A stretch of 64,000 bases of DNA, taken from Paenibacillus ferrarius. GTDB taxonomy: Bacteria > Bacillota > Bacilli > Paenibacillales > NBRC-103111. Position 1 is the stretch's first letter; the number at the start of each line of letters is the position of its first letter. The DNA lies in the NCBI RefSeq assembly GCF_002027705.1, contig NZ_MBTG01000003.1, positions 1-64,000 of the forward strand, given 5' to 3'. The translations under genes were made by a program, and so were the position numbers. The notes under the pieces were generated by a model. That model was not told the DNA's origin. It made no database searches and saw only the letters and a list, made by a program, of their open reading frames with translations. Below are positions 53,594-62,975 of this stretch, piece by piece.

Positions 53594-55027
53594 ATGAAGG
53601 ATTCGCTTGGAGGTAAAAGTATTATTTTGCGATTGGAGCTGCAAACCGAAATGATTCATTTCGGGCAGTTGATAACGGTCATCACGGAAAATGGGGGAGA
53701 TGTCATTGCCATTGACGTCATCCAGACCGGTCCGAATTGGACGGTTCGCGATATTACGGTTTCCGCGTTGGAGCAGGCTCAATTGGAGGCGGTCACGGGT
53801 GCGATGAAGGAATTGCCGGGCGTACGGCTTGTTCATGTATCCGATCGCACCTTCCTGCTCCATTTGGGCGGCAAGATTGAGATGAAGCCCAAAGTGCCGA
53901 TCCAGAATCGGGACGATCTGTCCCGTGTGTATACGCCTGATGTGGCAAGAGTTTGCCTGGCGATTCATGATAAACAAGAAAATGCGTACAAGCTTACCAT
54001 CAAACGCAACACGGTTGCAGTTGTTTCGGATGGCAGCGCAGTGCTGGGGCTTGGCAATATTGGCCCTTATGCGGCAATGCCGGTTATGGAAGGCAAAGCG
54101 ATGCTGTTCAAGCAGCTGGCCGATGTCGATGCCTTTCCTATATGTCTGAATACGCAAAGTACGGAAGAAATTATCACGACCATCAAGCATCTTGCCCCTG
54201 CTTTTGGCGGTATCAATTTAGAGGATATCTCTTCACCGCGTTGTTTTGAAATCGAGGAGAGGCTGCGCAGCGAGCTGGATATTCCGGTGTTCCACGATGA
54301 TCAGCATGGAACGGCTGTTGTTCTCTATGCGGGATTGATCAATGCGCTCAAAGTTGTCGGGAAGCGGATTGATGAAGTGAAGGTTGTCATCTGCGGAATA
54401 GGGGCGGCAGGAGTGGCCTGCTCCAAAATTTTGTTAGCGGCAGGTGTTAAGGAGTTAATTGGCGTAGATCGGGAAGGGGCATTGGTTAGCAGCGGCGCTT
54501 ACACGAACCCGATGTGGAACTGGTATGCACAGCAAACAAACCCGAATCAGTTAACGGGTTGCTTGTCTGATGTTTTGGAAGGGGCCGATGTGTTTATCGG
54601 ACTGTCAGCCGGGGGGATACTGAAGCGAAGCGATGTGGAAAGAATGGCTCCGCGTCCTGTCGTATTCGTCATGGCGAATCCGACGCCAGAGATACATCCC
54701 GATGAGATTGAAGATCTTGCAGGTGTTATCGCAACAGGGAGGTCCGATTTCCCCAATCAGATCAACAATGTTCTATGCTTCCCAGGGATTTTCCGAGCTG
54801 CCTTGGATTGTCAAGCCACGACGATTAATGAGGAAATGAAGCTCGCTGCTTCTGCGGCTATTGCCTCTGTTGTCGCACCGCAAGAATTGAATAAATTGTA
54901 CATTATTCCGAGTGTTTTCAATCAAGAGGTTGTCAGACTTATCCGCAGAGCGGTCATTGAAGCTGCTATCCGCACTGGAGTAGCTCGCAGAATGCCGCGT
55001 GAATTCAGATTGGAGGGAACGCTTTGA
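53594..55027 (+). CDS. NAD(P)-dependent malic enzyme with N-terminal ACT domain
   Basis: 477 aa. Residues 8-90 form an ACT-like sensor (IILRLELQTEMIHFGQLITV...FLLHLGGKIE). The malic enzyme body follows: YTPDVARVCLAI, SDGSAVLGLGNIGPYAAMPVMEGK (catalytic Lys in MEGKAMLFK), FHDDQHGTAVV and the nucleotide loop VVICGIGAAGVACSKILLAAG. It decarboxylates malate to pyruvate in the cytoplasm. Co-transcription with tctCBA suggests the transported acid is malate or one converted to it. Confidence 0.94.
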   Translation: MKDSLGGKSIILRLELQTEMIHFGQLITVITENGGDVIAIDVIQTGPNWTVRDITVSALEQAQLEAVTGAMKELPGVRLVHVSDRTFLLHLGGKIEMKPKVPIQNRDDLSRVYTPDVARVCLAIHDKQENAYKLTIKRNTVAVVSDGSAVLGLGNIGPYAAMPVMEGKAMLFKQLADVDAFPICLNTQSTEEIITTIKHLAPAFGGINLEDISSPRCFEIEERLRSELDIPVFHDDQHGTAVVLYAGLINALKVVGKRIDEVKVVICGIGAAGVACSKILLAAGVKELIGVDREGALVSSGAYTNPMWNWYAQQTNPNQLTGCLSDVLEGADVFIGLSAGGILKRSDVERMAPRPVVFVMANPTPEIHPDEIEDLAGVIATGRSDFPNQINNVLCFPGIFRAALDCQATTINEEMKLAASAAIASVVAPQELNKLYIIPSVFNQEVVRLIRRAVIEAAIRTGVARRMPREFRLEGTL

Positions 55028-55266
55028 GCGGCTTAGGTACAAGAACAATTGTAGAAATCAACCAAGCGGCGAATCAGTTCCAATCCAGCATCGTCCTCAA
55101 AGTGGGCAAACGGTTCATTGATGTCAAAAGCATTCTTGGCTTGAGCATTACGCTCTTGACCCATGAAGTGTACCGACTCGATATTCACGGACCTGATGAA
55201 GCTGAGGCTAAGCAAGCGATGAGTGATTTATTCAAGAAGCATGGTCTTGTACTTCAAGAAGACTAA
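55024..55266 (+). CDS. Degenerate HPr-like protein lacking the His15 position
   Basis: 80 aa from TTG 55024, overlapping the malic enzyme stop (TTGA) and preceded by GGAGGG. FIDVKSILGLSITLLTHEVYRL aligns with the HPr region around Ser46 (VNLKSIMGLMSL). Counting back 31 residues from that serine (S36 here) puts the His15 position at G5, so the phosphate-carrying histidine is absent and the first beta strand is missing. Crh has Gln at that place and is purely regulatory. A Ser-phosphorylated regulatory role, or one tied to the malic enzyme, is inference. Confidence 0.8.
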   Translation: MSGLGTRTIVEINQAANQFQSSIVLKVGKRFIDVKSILGLSITLLTHEVYRLDIHGPDEAEAKQAMSDLFKKHGLVLQED

Positions 55267-55310
55267 GTTCTCATATCCTTTTCGTCTTGGAAATAAGCAA
55301 TATGGTTATA

Positions 55311-55442
55311 AGCCTGCGAATATGCATCCTTTAGAGACAATCTTTCCATAACAGGGGGGAAAAGCTCAAAAAGCCTGCATAATCGCAGGCTTTCTCGATT
55401 TTCACGCGATTTGACCGAAAAATCCTGCATGTTCGCAGGTTT
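55311..55442. repeat. Palindrome array, GCCTGC family (array E)
   Basis: CCTGC arms at 55313, 55374 and 55424: intervals 61 and 50 bp. Linkers match array C closely. The place of unit 1 holds only a degenerate CATATCCTTTTCGTC next to the HPr-like stop codon. It lies between convergent genes and may terminate both. Confidence 0.9.
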
Positions 55443-55470
55443 TCCAATTCATGGCTTTGGATCAGGCCGT

Positions 55471-55683
55471 TTAGGATGACTTCACTTTAAAATGAACAAC
55501 GGCACTGTACAGCATTTTGCCGGCATTGGGATCAAACACGATGTTGTGTTGGATCGCATAAACGTCCAGCAGCAAGGCTTTGTTATTGTCAATTTGATCA
55601 TTAATTTGCCGTTCGAGTGTTTTCAAATCGTACGCTTGAAAAAACTCAATTTTATTATCAATCCGATCCAGTATAAAATCCAT
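55471..55683 (-). CDS. DUF2536 family protein
   Basis: 70 aa. The opening MDFILDRIDNKIEFFQAYDL and the closing FDPNAGKMLYSAVVHFKVKSS match the short Bacilli family DUF2536 (YrzA-like). Soluble, function unknown. ATG follows AAGGAGGATTCCCTTC. Monocistronic, opposite the ABC exporter operon. Confidence 0.85.
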   Translation of the reverse strand: MDFILDRIDNKIEFFQAYDLKTLERQINDQIDNNKALLLDVYAIQHNIVFDPNAGKMLYSAVVHFKVKSS

Positions 55684-55856
55684 GAAGGGAATCCTCCTTA
55701 AGCTATTATGTTAAGTTTAGATGGCTTCTCTATTATAACGTCAATATCTGATATAGGAAGTCATTCTGAATAGGCGTATACTGTAAAGGGATACATGGCA
55801 AACTTCCCCATCGGGAGGTGCAGTTGCCAGAGAACAATTATAGGAAGTGATGTCGT

Positions 55857-57608
55857 TTGAAATCTACACGGTTATTGGTTGATTTTTTCAAAGAGAAATG
55901 GCCGTTGTACGTCATTGCCGCATTGTCCATTTCAGTTGGCAACATCATTTATTCGTATTATCCAAAGCAGTTGGGCTTGTTCACAGATCAATTAAAGCAA
56001 GGTGGTTTGAGCAAGGACCTTATTGTCCATTACAGTGAACAGTTATTATTGATTGGCTTGTCGTTTGGTATTTTGGCCGGGATTGGTCAATATATGATTA
56101 TGCGCAATGGCAGACGTTTCGAGTTTGTTACCAGGAATCGGCTGTTTGACCACTTTACGAAGCTGGGTGCGACTTTTTATTCGAAGAATGGCGTTGGCAA
56201 GCTGCTCAGTTACATGACGAACGATGTGACGGTCATCCGAGAATCGATCTCCATGGGAATCAATCAAGTGGTGAACTCCGCCATATTAATCATTGCGGTG
56301 ATTATTACCATGTTGTTCAGCTCGGTCCCGTTATATTTAATTGCCATATGCATATTGCCTTTATTGCTCATTCCTGTGCTTACGGTTCGATTTCAGCCCG
56401 TTATCAAAAAGCGTTCCATGCAAGTCCAAGAGGCATTAGGCAAAATGACGGAGTCAGCCGAGGAGCAATTCGGCGGCATTCGGGTCGCGAAGAAATTCGC
56501 CGTAGAACCGATTATGATTCGCAGATTCAGCGATACGGTGGACCGGATTCGAGACAATCAGCTGAGATTGATTCGGCTCTCCTCTCTATTTGAAGCTTTG
56601 ATTCCGTTTCTGGGTGCCATATCCTTGATTATTGCGATTGCTTTCGGAGGTTACTTAACCATCCACGGGGGCATCACCATTGGCAACTTCGTTGAATTAA
56701 CGCTCTACATACGCATGATGGTAAATCCGCTGCAGCAGATTGGGCGTGTCATCAATGCGATGCAGCGTTCCCGAGCTTCCTTGGAGCGTATTAACGATTT
56801 GTTGGATTTGCAGTCAGAAGTTGTTGAGAAAGAGCTAGCCCAGGAATCGCATCTCGACCATGAAGGGATTCGTATCGAGCATTTATCCTTTGCCTATCCA
56901 GATGATGAAGATGAGGTATTGCATGACATCTCTTTAACAATCGAACCGGGTAAATCCATCGGTATAATCGGGAAAACAGGAAGCGGCAAATCGACGTTGG
57001 TCAAGCTGATGCTGCGCATTTACGACCCTCCGGAAGGAACGGTATGGATCGGGGAGACGGATATTCGCGATGTGACGCTGGAAAGCTTGCGCAACCAAAT
57101 CGCCTATGTGCCGCAGGAAGGCTTCTTGTTTAGCACCACGATCAGGGATAACATCGCTTTTTATCAAAGAGAGTCACCTCTGGAGCAGGTTGAGTATGCG
57201 GCTAAGAAAGCGCAGATTCTCTCGAGTATTACGTCGTTCCCGGAGAAGTTTGAAACGAAGCTCGGCGAACGCGGCGTCACATTGTCCGGGGGGCAGCGTC
57301 AGCGAACAAGCTTAGCCCGAGGCATCATTAAGGATTCTCCTTTGATGATTTTGGATGATAGTGTCAGTGCCGTCGATTCGGTGACAGAGAAGCATATTAT
57401 TGACACAATCCGCAAGGAACGATCCAATAAAACAACGATATGGATTGCTCATCGCATTTCAGCCTTGAAGCATACCGATGAAATTATTGTGCTTCATGAA
57501 GGCCGGATCGTGCAGCGGGGAACCCATGAGGAATTAATTGCCCAGGAAGGCCTATATGCGCAGCTGCATGCGATCCAGGAAGGAGGAAGCCACGATGACC
57601 TTGCCTAA
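55857..57608 (+). CDS. ABC multidrug exporter half-transporter with degenerate ATP site
   Basis: 583 aa from TTG 55857, about 9 nt after AGGAAGTG. N-terminal six-helix exporter domain (about 1-310) and C-terminal ATPase: Walker A GKTGSGKST, signature LSGGQRQR, Walker B LMILDDSVSAVDS. The catalytic Glu after Walker B is Asp, as in the degenerate-site partner of heterodimeric exporters such as BmrCD or TM287/288. The second half-transporter overlaps its end by 14 bp. Substrate unknown. Confidence 0.92.
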   Translation: MKSTRLLVDFFKEKWPLYVIAALSISVGNIIYSYYPKQLGLFTDQLKQGGLSKDLIVHYSEQLLLIGLSFGILAGIGQYMIMRNGRRFEFVTRNRLFDHFTKLGATFYSKNGVGKLLSYMTNDVTVIRESISMGINQVVNSAILIIAVIITMLFSSVPLYLIAICILPLLLIPVLTVRFQPVIKKRSMQVQEALGKMTESAEEQFGGIRVAKKFAVEPIMIRRFSDTVDRIRDNQLRLIRLSSLFEALIPFLGAISLIIAIAFGGYLTIHGGITIGNFVELTLYIRMMVNPLQQIGRVINAMQRSRASLERINDLLDLQSEVVEKELAQESHLDHEGIRIEHLSFAYPDDEDEVLHDISLTIEPGKSIGIIGKTGSGKSTLVKLMLRIYDPPEGTVWIGETDIRDVTLESLRNQIAYVPQEGFLFSTTIRDNIAFYQRESPLEQVEYAAKKAQILSSITSFPEKFETKLGERGVTLSGGQRQRTSLARGIIKDSPLMILDDSVSAVDSVTEKHIIDTIRKERSNKTTIWIAHRISALKHTDEIIVLHEGRIVQRGTHEELIAQEGLYAQLHAIQEGGSHDDLA

Positions 57609-59388
57609 GACTTCGCAGGACCGGCAATCCATGAAATCGTCTTTCCGATTCTTATCGGGATATGCCAAGCCGCATCGGTTCACCTTTGCCGCCGTCGTCT
57701 TCTGCGCTTTGCTGGGAATTGCCGCGGACTTGTTTCAGCCGTATTTAGTTAAAATTGCAATTGATGACAACTTGATGATTGGGAAAAATGACTATAATTC
57801 GCTTCTGCTTATTTGCTTGTTTTATGTCGGCCTCTCAGTGTGCAGTTTATTTTTCAGTTATTTGCAAAATAATTTACTTCAATTTGCCGGACAAAATATC
57901 GTTGCCAAAATCCGCAAGGATTTGTTTACGCATATTTTTAAACAGTCGATGTCCTATTATGACCGAACGCCAAGCGGAAGCTTAATTACACATGTGTCTA
58001 GCGATACAGAGACGCTGAATCAGTTTTTTACACAAGTGCTCCTCAGCTTGGTTCGCGACGGGATGACACTTATTTTCATCATTGTGCTGATGTATCATTT
58101 GGATCCGCAGCTGACATTGTACAGTATGATCGTGATTCCTATCATCGTGCTGATTGCGGTTAGCTTTCGGCGATATATGCGCAAAACATATCAGCTGTCG
58201 AGGACGCAATTATCCCAAATGGTTGCTTTTGCCGCTGAAAATTTATCAGGGATGCATCTGATTCAAGCGTTCCATCAAGAAAAAGAACAAAATAATCGCT
58301 TTATGGAACGCAATCACAGCTATTTCCGCGCGAATTTACGTGAAATTCGGACGAATGTTTGGTTCAATCGTTCTTTTGATATTTTAGGAAATATCTCAAT
58401 TGCTTTTATTACGTGGGTCGGCGGTATGGCCGTTTTTGATAAAACGATTGAGTTCGGCGTGCTGTACGCCTTTATTACGTATATCCGGCAGTTTTTCCAG
58501 CCGATTAACAACATTACCCAGCAGTGGAACACGCTTCAATCGACTACCGTTTCTTTGAACCGAATCTGGCATGTTTTCTCCACACAACCGGAAGTGAAGG
58601 ATAAAGATCAAGTGACATCCATCGCGGTCGCTGATTTGAAAGGCGATATCCGATTCAATCATGTGCATTTTGGTTATTTGAAGGATAGAACCATTATTGA
58701 GGATCTGGAGCTTCATGTTCAGCCAGGGGAGATGATTGGCATTGTGGGGACGACAGGTGCAGGGAAGAGCTCTCTGATCAGCCTGCTTTGCCGTTTCTAT
58801 GATGTGCAGGAGGGAAGTATTGAGATCGATGGGACAGACATCCGCGATATTCCGCAGGCTGTTTTGCACCGGATGGTTGGACTTGTCCAGCAGGAACCTT
58901 ATTTATATGCCGGCAGCATTCTGGATAACGTGCGGATGTTTGATGAAACGATTAGCCGGGAAGAGGTTATTGAAGCCTGCCGGTTAGTTGGGGCGGATAC
59001 CCTCATCTCAAGGCTGAAGGATGGCTATGATTCGCGAATCTCGGAACGAGGGAGCGGGTTGTCTGCAGGAGAAAGGCAATTGATCTCCTTCGCCCGCATT
59101 ATTGTGTTTAAGCCCAAAGTGTTGATTCTGGATGAGGCAACGGCGAACCTGGATTCCCAAACGGAGCAGTTGATTCAAACGGCTTTGCAAATCGTGGCAG
59201 AGGGACGAACGACGCTTGTTATCGCTCATCGCATCTCAACCATTTTGCATGCCAACCGCATCCTTGTGATGAGCCAAGGGCAAATTGTGGAAGAGGGAAA
59301 TCATGCGGAATTAATCGCGCTGCATGGCTATTATGAACAATTGTACCTCCATTCGCAGGGGAATGTGGTTTCAGCGCCTACGATGTAG
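57595..59388 (+). CDS. ABC multidrug exporter half-transporter, partner subunit
   Basis: 597 aa from ATG 57595, after GGAGGAAGCCACG, inside the 3' end of the first subunit gene. Six-helix domain then ATPase with Walker A GTTGAGKSS, signature LSAGERQLISFARI (LSAGE rather than LSGGQ) and an intact Walker B VLILDEATANLDS. The mixed canonical/degenerate motifs of the pair are typical of a BmrC/BmrD-like heterodimer that exports drugs or lipophilic compounds. Confidence 0.92.
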   Translation: MTLPKTSQDRQSMKSSFRFLSGYAKPHRFTFAAVVFCALLGIAADLFQPYLVKIAIDDNLMIGKNDYNSLLLICLFYVGLSVCSLFFSYLQNNLLQFAGQNIVAKIRKDLFTHIFKQSMSYYDRTPSGSLITHVSSDTETLNQFFTQVLLSLVRDGMTLIFIIVLMYHLDPQLTLYSMIVIPIIVLIAVSFRRYMRKTYQLSRTQLSQMVAFAAENLSGMHLIQAFHQEKEQNNRFMERNHSYFRANLREIRTNVWFNRSFDILGNISIAFITWVGGMAVFDKTIEFGVLYAFITYIRQFFQPINNITQQWNTLQSTTVSLNRIWHVFSTQPEVKDKDQVTSIAVADLKGDIRFNHVHFGYLKDRTIIEDLELHVQPGEMIGIVGTTGAGKSSLISLLCRFYDVQEGSIEIDGTDIRDIPQAVLHRMVGLVQQEPYLYAGSILDNVRMFDETISREEVIEACRLVGADTLISRLKDGYDSRISERGSGLSAGERQLISFARIIVFKPKVLILDEATANLDSQTEQLIQTALQIVAEGRTTLVIAHRISTILHANRILVMSQGQIVEEGNHAELIALHGYYEQLYLHSQGNVVSAPTM

Positions 59389-59498
59389 CAAGCTTCATCC
59401 TCCTTGGGTTAATGATCAGGTACTAGGAATAGATAGTACTTCTGCTGCTTCTTCATCTCCCTTACAATGAGAAGTAGATCGAGAGGAGGCATGCTATC

Positions 59499-61712
59499 AT
59501 GAAATCCAAATTTGTAATGATTCAATTAGGGTATGTGTTGGGGGCAAGCAGCCTATTAACTGCCATCGTATATTTCTTCGCAGCGAATTGGGAGATGCTG
59601 AATCGGTGGGAGAAATTCATCCCCGTCTTCCTGCTTATCCTTGGGTTCTACGGGTTGTCGGTCTGGCTTTCTCGTCAAGCCGGCAGAACCTTTCTAAGCA
59701 AACTAAGCTTGTTTGCAAGTTGTGTGTCGTTCGGCGTTGGTGTTGCTCTTATCGGGCAGACCTATAATTCCCATGCGGATAGCTACAGCCTGTTCGCAGT
59801 CTGGTTTATACCGGCGTTGTTATTCGCGCTTCTAACCAGGTGGCAGCCGTTCTACGTTCTGGCTTATGTGTTATTTCATCTGGCTTATGGATTGTATTTC
59901 TTCCCAAAATGGGGTTCTGGCTCTGAGGTTGAGCTCATTCAGATCGCCATTTGGCTGGGATTAGTCTTCGTTAATAGCCTGATGTATGTGCTTACTGAAC
60001 GGAGCATTATCGATTCGCCTTTTTTGAAATGGGTAACCTTTCAAGCCGCCATCGGAATCCTTTTATTTATTTCGATCTCGCAAATATTTGAGGAGTATGG
60101 CCTATGGATGAATTTGCCTCTTGTTGCGGCACTGGCCGCTGCGGTTGGTTATGCACATAAATCAAGAAACAGAACCTATCTGCTGTTTGCAGGACTGTGG
60201 GTATCGGCTGCGGTAACGGTGAAATACATTGAATTAGTTGTCGAGCAGTATAATGAATTGTTTTTCATCATTAGCCTCTTATTCATTATTGTTTTCATTG
60301 GTGCGAATGTGAAGTTCATGAACTATATTCGTGCTTGGAACCCAACTCCCATAACGGCAGACCAAGAGGAGCATCCAGTTAACGCGGACAGCAAGTCTGA
60401 CGGTGAATTCACCAAATGGATTGTGCGTGTGCTCACGGTTTCCGTGATCATTATTGGCTCGCTCTTGGGCAGTTTAACCATCATTGGGATTATTACAGTC
60501 GTTATGGGGTTCGAAGATCCGGAATATATCCTCATGGGATATGGCTTGTTATCGGTTATTGCAATGATTGCCGTGAAGAAATTGAATTCATTGGTTCGTT
60601 ATACGGTTCTGATTAGCGGGCTAATGCTCGGGGCTGGAACTGCCGTATTCACAGAAAATGTCTCCATGCTGCTAGTGTTTCTTGCTGTTGCCATCGCAGC
60701 TTTCATGATGATGTCTGGCCTTCTGCACCGCATCTTTTTCTTCTTGGCGGCAATTTGTCTGACCGCATTCGTGTTAGCGAATTGGCTGGACAGCGGCATT
60801 CTTGTCATGACAATACTGACAGGATTGCTTGCCTGTTTATTCGCAGCCGCTTTGGCAATCAAGAGTGACGGCATAAGAAAACCTATTCTGTACAGCAGCT
60901 TTCCTTCCTTTCTGTTCACCTTGTTTATTCTTACATTTATGACAGAAAAAGCTTGGTACTATATTTCCAATATTGTCTTCTTCCTTCTTGTTGTATTGGC
61001 GCTTGTCATCAGCAAGCAGCGGCAGATCAAATGGATGCATGCTTGGTCCATGGGCTTTTGGATCGCTTTTCTTTTGTACAAATATTACGATCTAGCCTGG
61101 AAGCTTCTGCATAAATCCGTTAGTTTCGCGATTATTGGAATAGTCATTGTAGCGTTCACGGTTTGGTACGAAAAAAGGCATCGTCTAGCAGCCACTGAAC
61201 CTCAGGACATAGCTGCCAATGATCAAAGGAACCGCTGGATTATTGCACTTTTGGTGCTGCTGCAAGTTCTGGCGATGTCGCTGCAAATAGGGAAAAGCGA
61301 GTGGCTGCTCGCACATGGGCAGCTGGTTAAGCTGAAACTGGAACCGCTTGACCCGCGTTCCCTTATGCAAGGGGATTATGTTCGTCTGAGATATACGATT
61401 TCGGACACTGAAATATGGGAAACTATGGGAACAGATTCAGCGCAGGATAAGAAAATCACTGTCGTTCTGGCTCCAAATACAGCAACAGGCGTCTATGAAT
61501 TCAGCCGAATTTATCATACTGGAGAAGCGCTGGCCTCCGGCGAGATTCGATTAAATGGCAAGAAAGACGGATACAATCATATCGCATATGGCATTGAGAC
61601 GTATTTCGTTCCTGAGGGAACGGGCAGATCGTATGAGCGGGACGCGAAGTTTGCCGAGGTCAAGGTTTCCGCTGGCGGGGATGCGATTCTAGTGCGTCTG
61701 CTTAATCAGTGA
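59499..61712 (+). CDS. Polytopic membrane protein with DUF2157 and GDYXXLXY domains
   Basis: 737 aa with roughly 16-18 hydrophobic segments. The first ~140 residues resemble DUF2157 (AIVYFFAANWEMLNRWEKF, GVALIGQTYNSHADSYSLFA). A DUF4401-like central part follows. The last ~150 residues are soluble and carry G625-DYVRLRY, the GDYXXLXY motif, in LDPRSLMQGDYVRLRY. Related proteins occur in many bacteria, without known function. It starts after GAGAGGAGGC, stands alone and follows the exporter by 110 bp. Confidence 0.85.
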   Translation: MKSKFVMIQLGYVLGASSLLTAIVYFFAANWEMLNRWEKFIPVFLLILGFYGLSVWLSRQAGRTFLSKLSLFASCVSFGVGVALIGQTYNSHADSYSLFAVWFIPALLFALLTRWQPFYVLAYVLFHLAYGLYFFPKWGSGSEVELIQIAIWLGLVFVNSLMYVLTERSIIDSPFLKWVTFQAAIGILLFISISQIFEEYGLWMNLPLVAALAAAVGYAHKSRNRTYLLFAGLWVSAAVTVKYIELVVEQYNELFFIISLLFIIVFIGANVKFMNYIRAWNPTPITADQEEHPVNADSKSDGEFTKWIVRVLTVSVIIIGSLLGSLTIIGIITVVMGFEDPEYILMGYGLLSVIAMIAVKKLNSLVRYTVLISGLMLGAGTAVFTENVSMLLVFLAVAIAAFMMMSGLLHRIFFFLAAICLTAFVLANWLDSGILVMTILTGLLACLFAAALAIKSDGIRKPILYSSFPSFLFTLFILTFMTEKAWYYISNIVFFLLVVLALVISKQRQIKWMHAWSMGFWIAFLLYKYYDLAWKLLHKSVSFAIIGIVIVAFTVWYEKRHRLAATEPQDIAANDQRNRWIIALLVLLQVLAMSLQIGKSEWLLAHGQLVKLKLEPLDPRSLMQGDYVRLRYTISDTEIWETMGTDSAQDKKITVVLAPNTATGVYEFSRIYHTGEALASGEIRLNGKKDGYNHIAYGIETYFVPEGTGRSYERDAKFAEVKVSAGGDAILVRLLNQ

Positions 61713-61787
61713 AGTGTTGTTCAGTAAAGTGGATTGTGGTAAAATAACCCGATCTTTGTGAGCATAAGAAAGGGGTATTTGATCTTC

Positions 61788-62654
61788 ATGTGGCTTTTAT
61801 TTTCTGTACTTGCAGCCATGAGCTTTGGGCTGCGGGGGATTTTATATCATTGGACCAGTCAACAATCATTGAATCGAAACGTGCTGCTATGCGGCACCTT
61901 CTTCATGGGGGCGGTCATCAGCATCCTATGTGTCCTAATATTCAAGCAGGCTTGGACTTCGTCGGCATTGATCGGGGTACAGATGGGGCTCTTTTCATTC
62001 GGTGCCAATGCGAGTATGTTCAAAGGCTTTGCAGTCGGCAAAGCTTCGCTCGTTGCGATTCTCACTGGCTTACCCTCGGTCGTGGTGGTCGTGTTTGCTT
62101 ATTTTCTCTGGAACGAACATCTTAATCTCATGCAATTTTTTGCTTTCGTTGTCATCGTTATTGGCATTTTGGTTGTGAGATATTCGAATGATATCACGCT
62201 GAATAATTTACAAGGCGCAGGCTGGGGAGTATTGGCTTTGCTCCTTTTTGCCGGCAATGATTTATCCAGTAAATGGACAACACTTGTGGGAGCGCCGCTT
62301 TTTCCAACCTTATTTTTCATGTTCACTACCGGGACTTGCTGCTTCGGACTATGGTGGCTGAAGGATCGCTTGCAAAACCCCGCAAAGACGCCTTCCTCAG
62401 CCAGATGGTCAGAGCGTCAAACTTTTCTTATTGGCATGGGGGTTGGCATTACGAATGTGGTGGGCATGATTCTGATCATTCATGGCTTTGCGCATGGAAA
62501 AACAGGGCTTGTTTCTGCGGTCGTCGCCCTCAACGTGCTGATCGTCCTGCTGTACACGCGATTTATACTGAAGGATAAATTCTCAAAGCTGGAGCAATCC
62601 GGATTAGCATTAGCACTTATTGGTATTCTTATGATGAAAATCGTTGCCTCTTGA
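61788..62654 (+). CDS. EamA-like transporter
   Basis: 288 aa from ATG 61788 (MWLLFSVLAAMSFGLRGILY) after AAAGGGG; the open frame extends to GTG 61758. About ten hydrophobic helices in two DMT repeats (first ends VVVVFAYFLWNEHLNLMQFF, second ends LYTRFILKDKFSKLEQSGLA). Likely a small-metabolite permease; substrate unknown. The T-box leader of argS follows. Confidence 0.85.
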   Translation: MWLLFSVLAAMSFGLRGILYHWTSQQSLNRNVLLCGTFFMGAVISILCVLIFKQAWTSSALIGVQMGLFSFGANASMFKGFAVGKASLVAILTGLPSVVVVVFAYFLWNEHLNLMQFFAFVVIVIGILVVRYSNDITLNNLQGAGWGVLALLLFAGNDLSSKWTTLVGAPLFPTLFFMFTTGTCCFGLWWLKDRLQNPAKTPSSARWSERQTFLIGMGVGITNVVGMILIIHGFAHGKTGLVSAVVALNVLIVLLYTRFILKDKFSKLEQSGLALALIGILMMKIVAS

Positions 62655-62708
62655 CAATTGGGATGCCTTGCAGTAATATTCAGTAAATTCTTAAATTGCA
62701 TAACGAAC

Positions 62709-62946
62709 ATTAATGAACAGGACAGTAGTTCTTGTCGGACAGTCGCAGCGAGCCGGAAGTGGTGGGAACCGGTACGAATGTCAAGAACGAAGCGGGTCTG
62801 GGAAATGGTCTTCCGAAACAAGAAGTAGGGAGATCCGGCATAAGCCGTTATCGTAGGAGTGGTTAAATCAGCAGATTTAACACTTAGAGTGGTACCGCGG
62901 GAATGAACAGCTCTCGTCTCTTATTAGAGACGGGGGCTTTTTTGCA
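62709..62946 (+). ncRNA. T-box riboswitch controlling argS
   Basis: The conserved T-box AGAGTGGTACCGCGG lies at 62886-62900, followed by a terminator hairpin (CGTCTC...GAGACG) and T-run ending near 62943. The Stem I region includes the GACAGTAG element (about 62720) and the GAGCCGG...AACCGG apical part. In the 3' side of Stem I, CGA at 62788-62790 (context AAGAACGAAG) is a plausible arginine specifier codon. Uncharged tRNA-Arg would stabilise the antiterminator and switch on argS. The specifier assignment is tentative; the T-box itself is clear. Confidence 0.9.
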
Positions 62947-62975
62947 TTAATAATGATATTGGGGAGGAAATTTCC

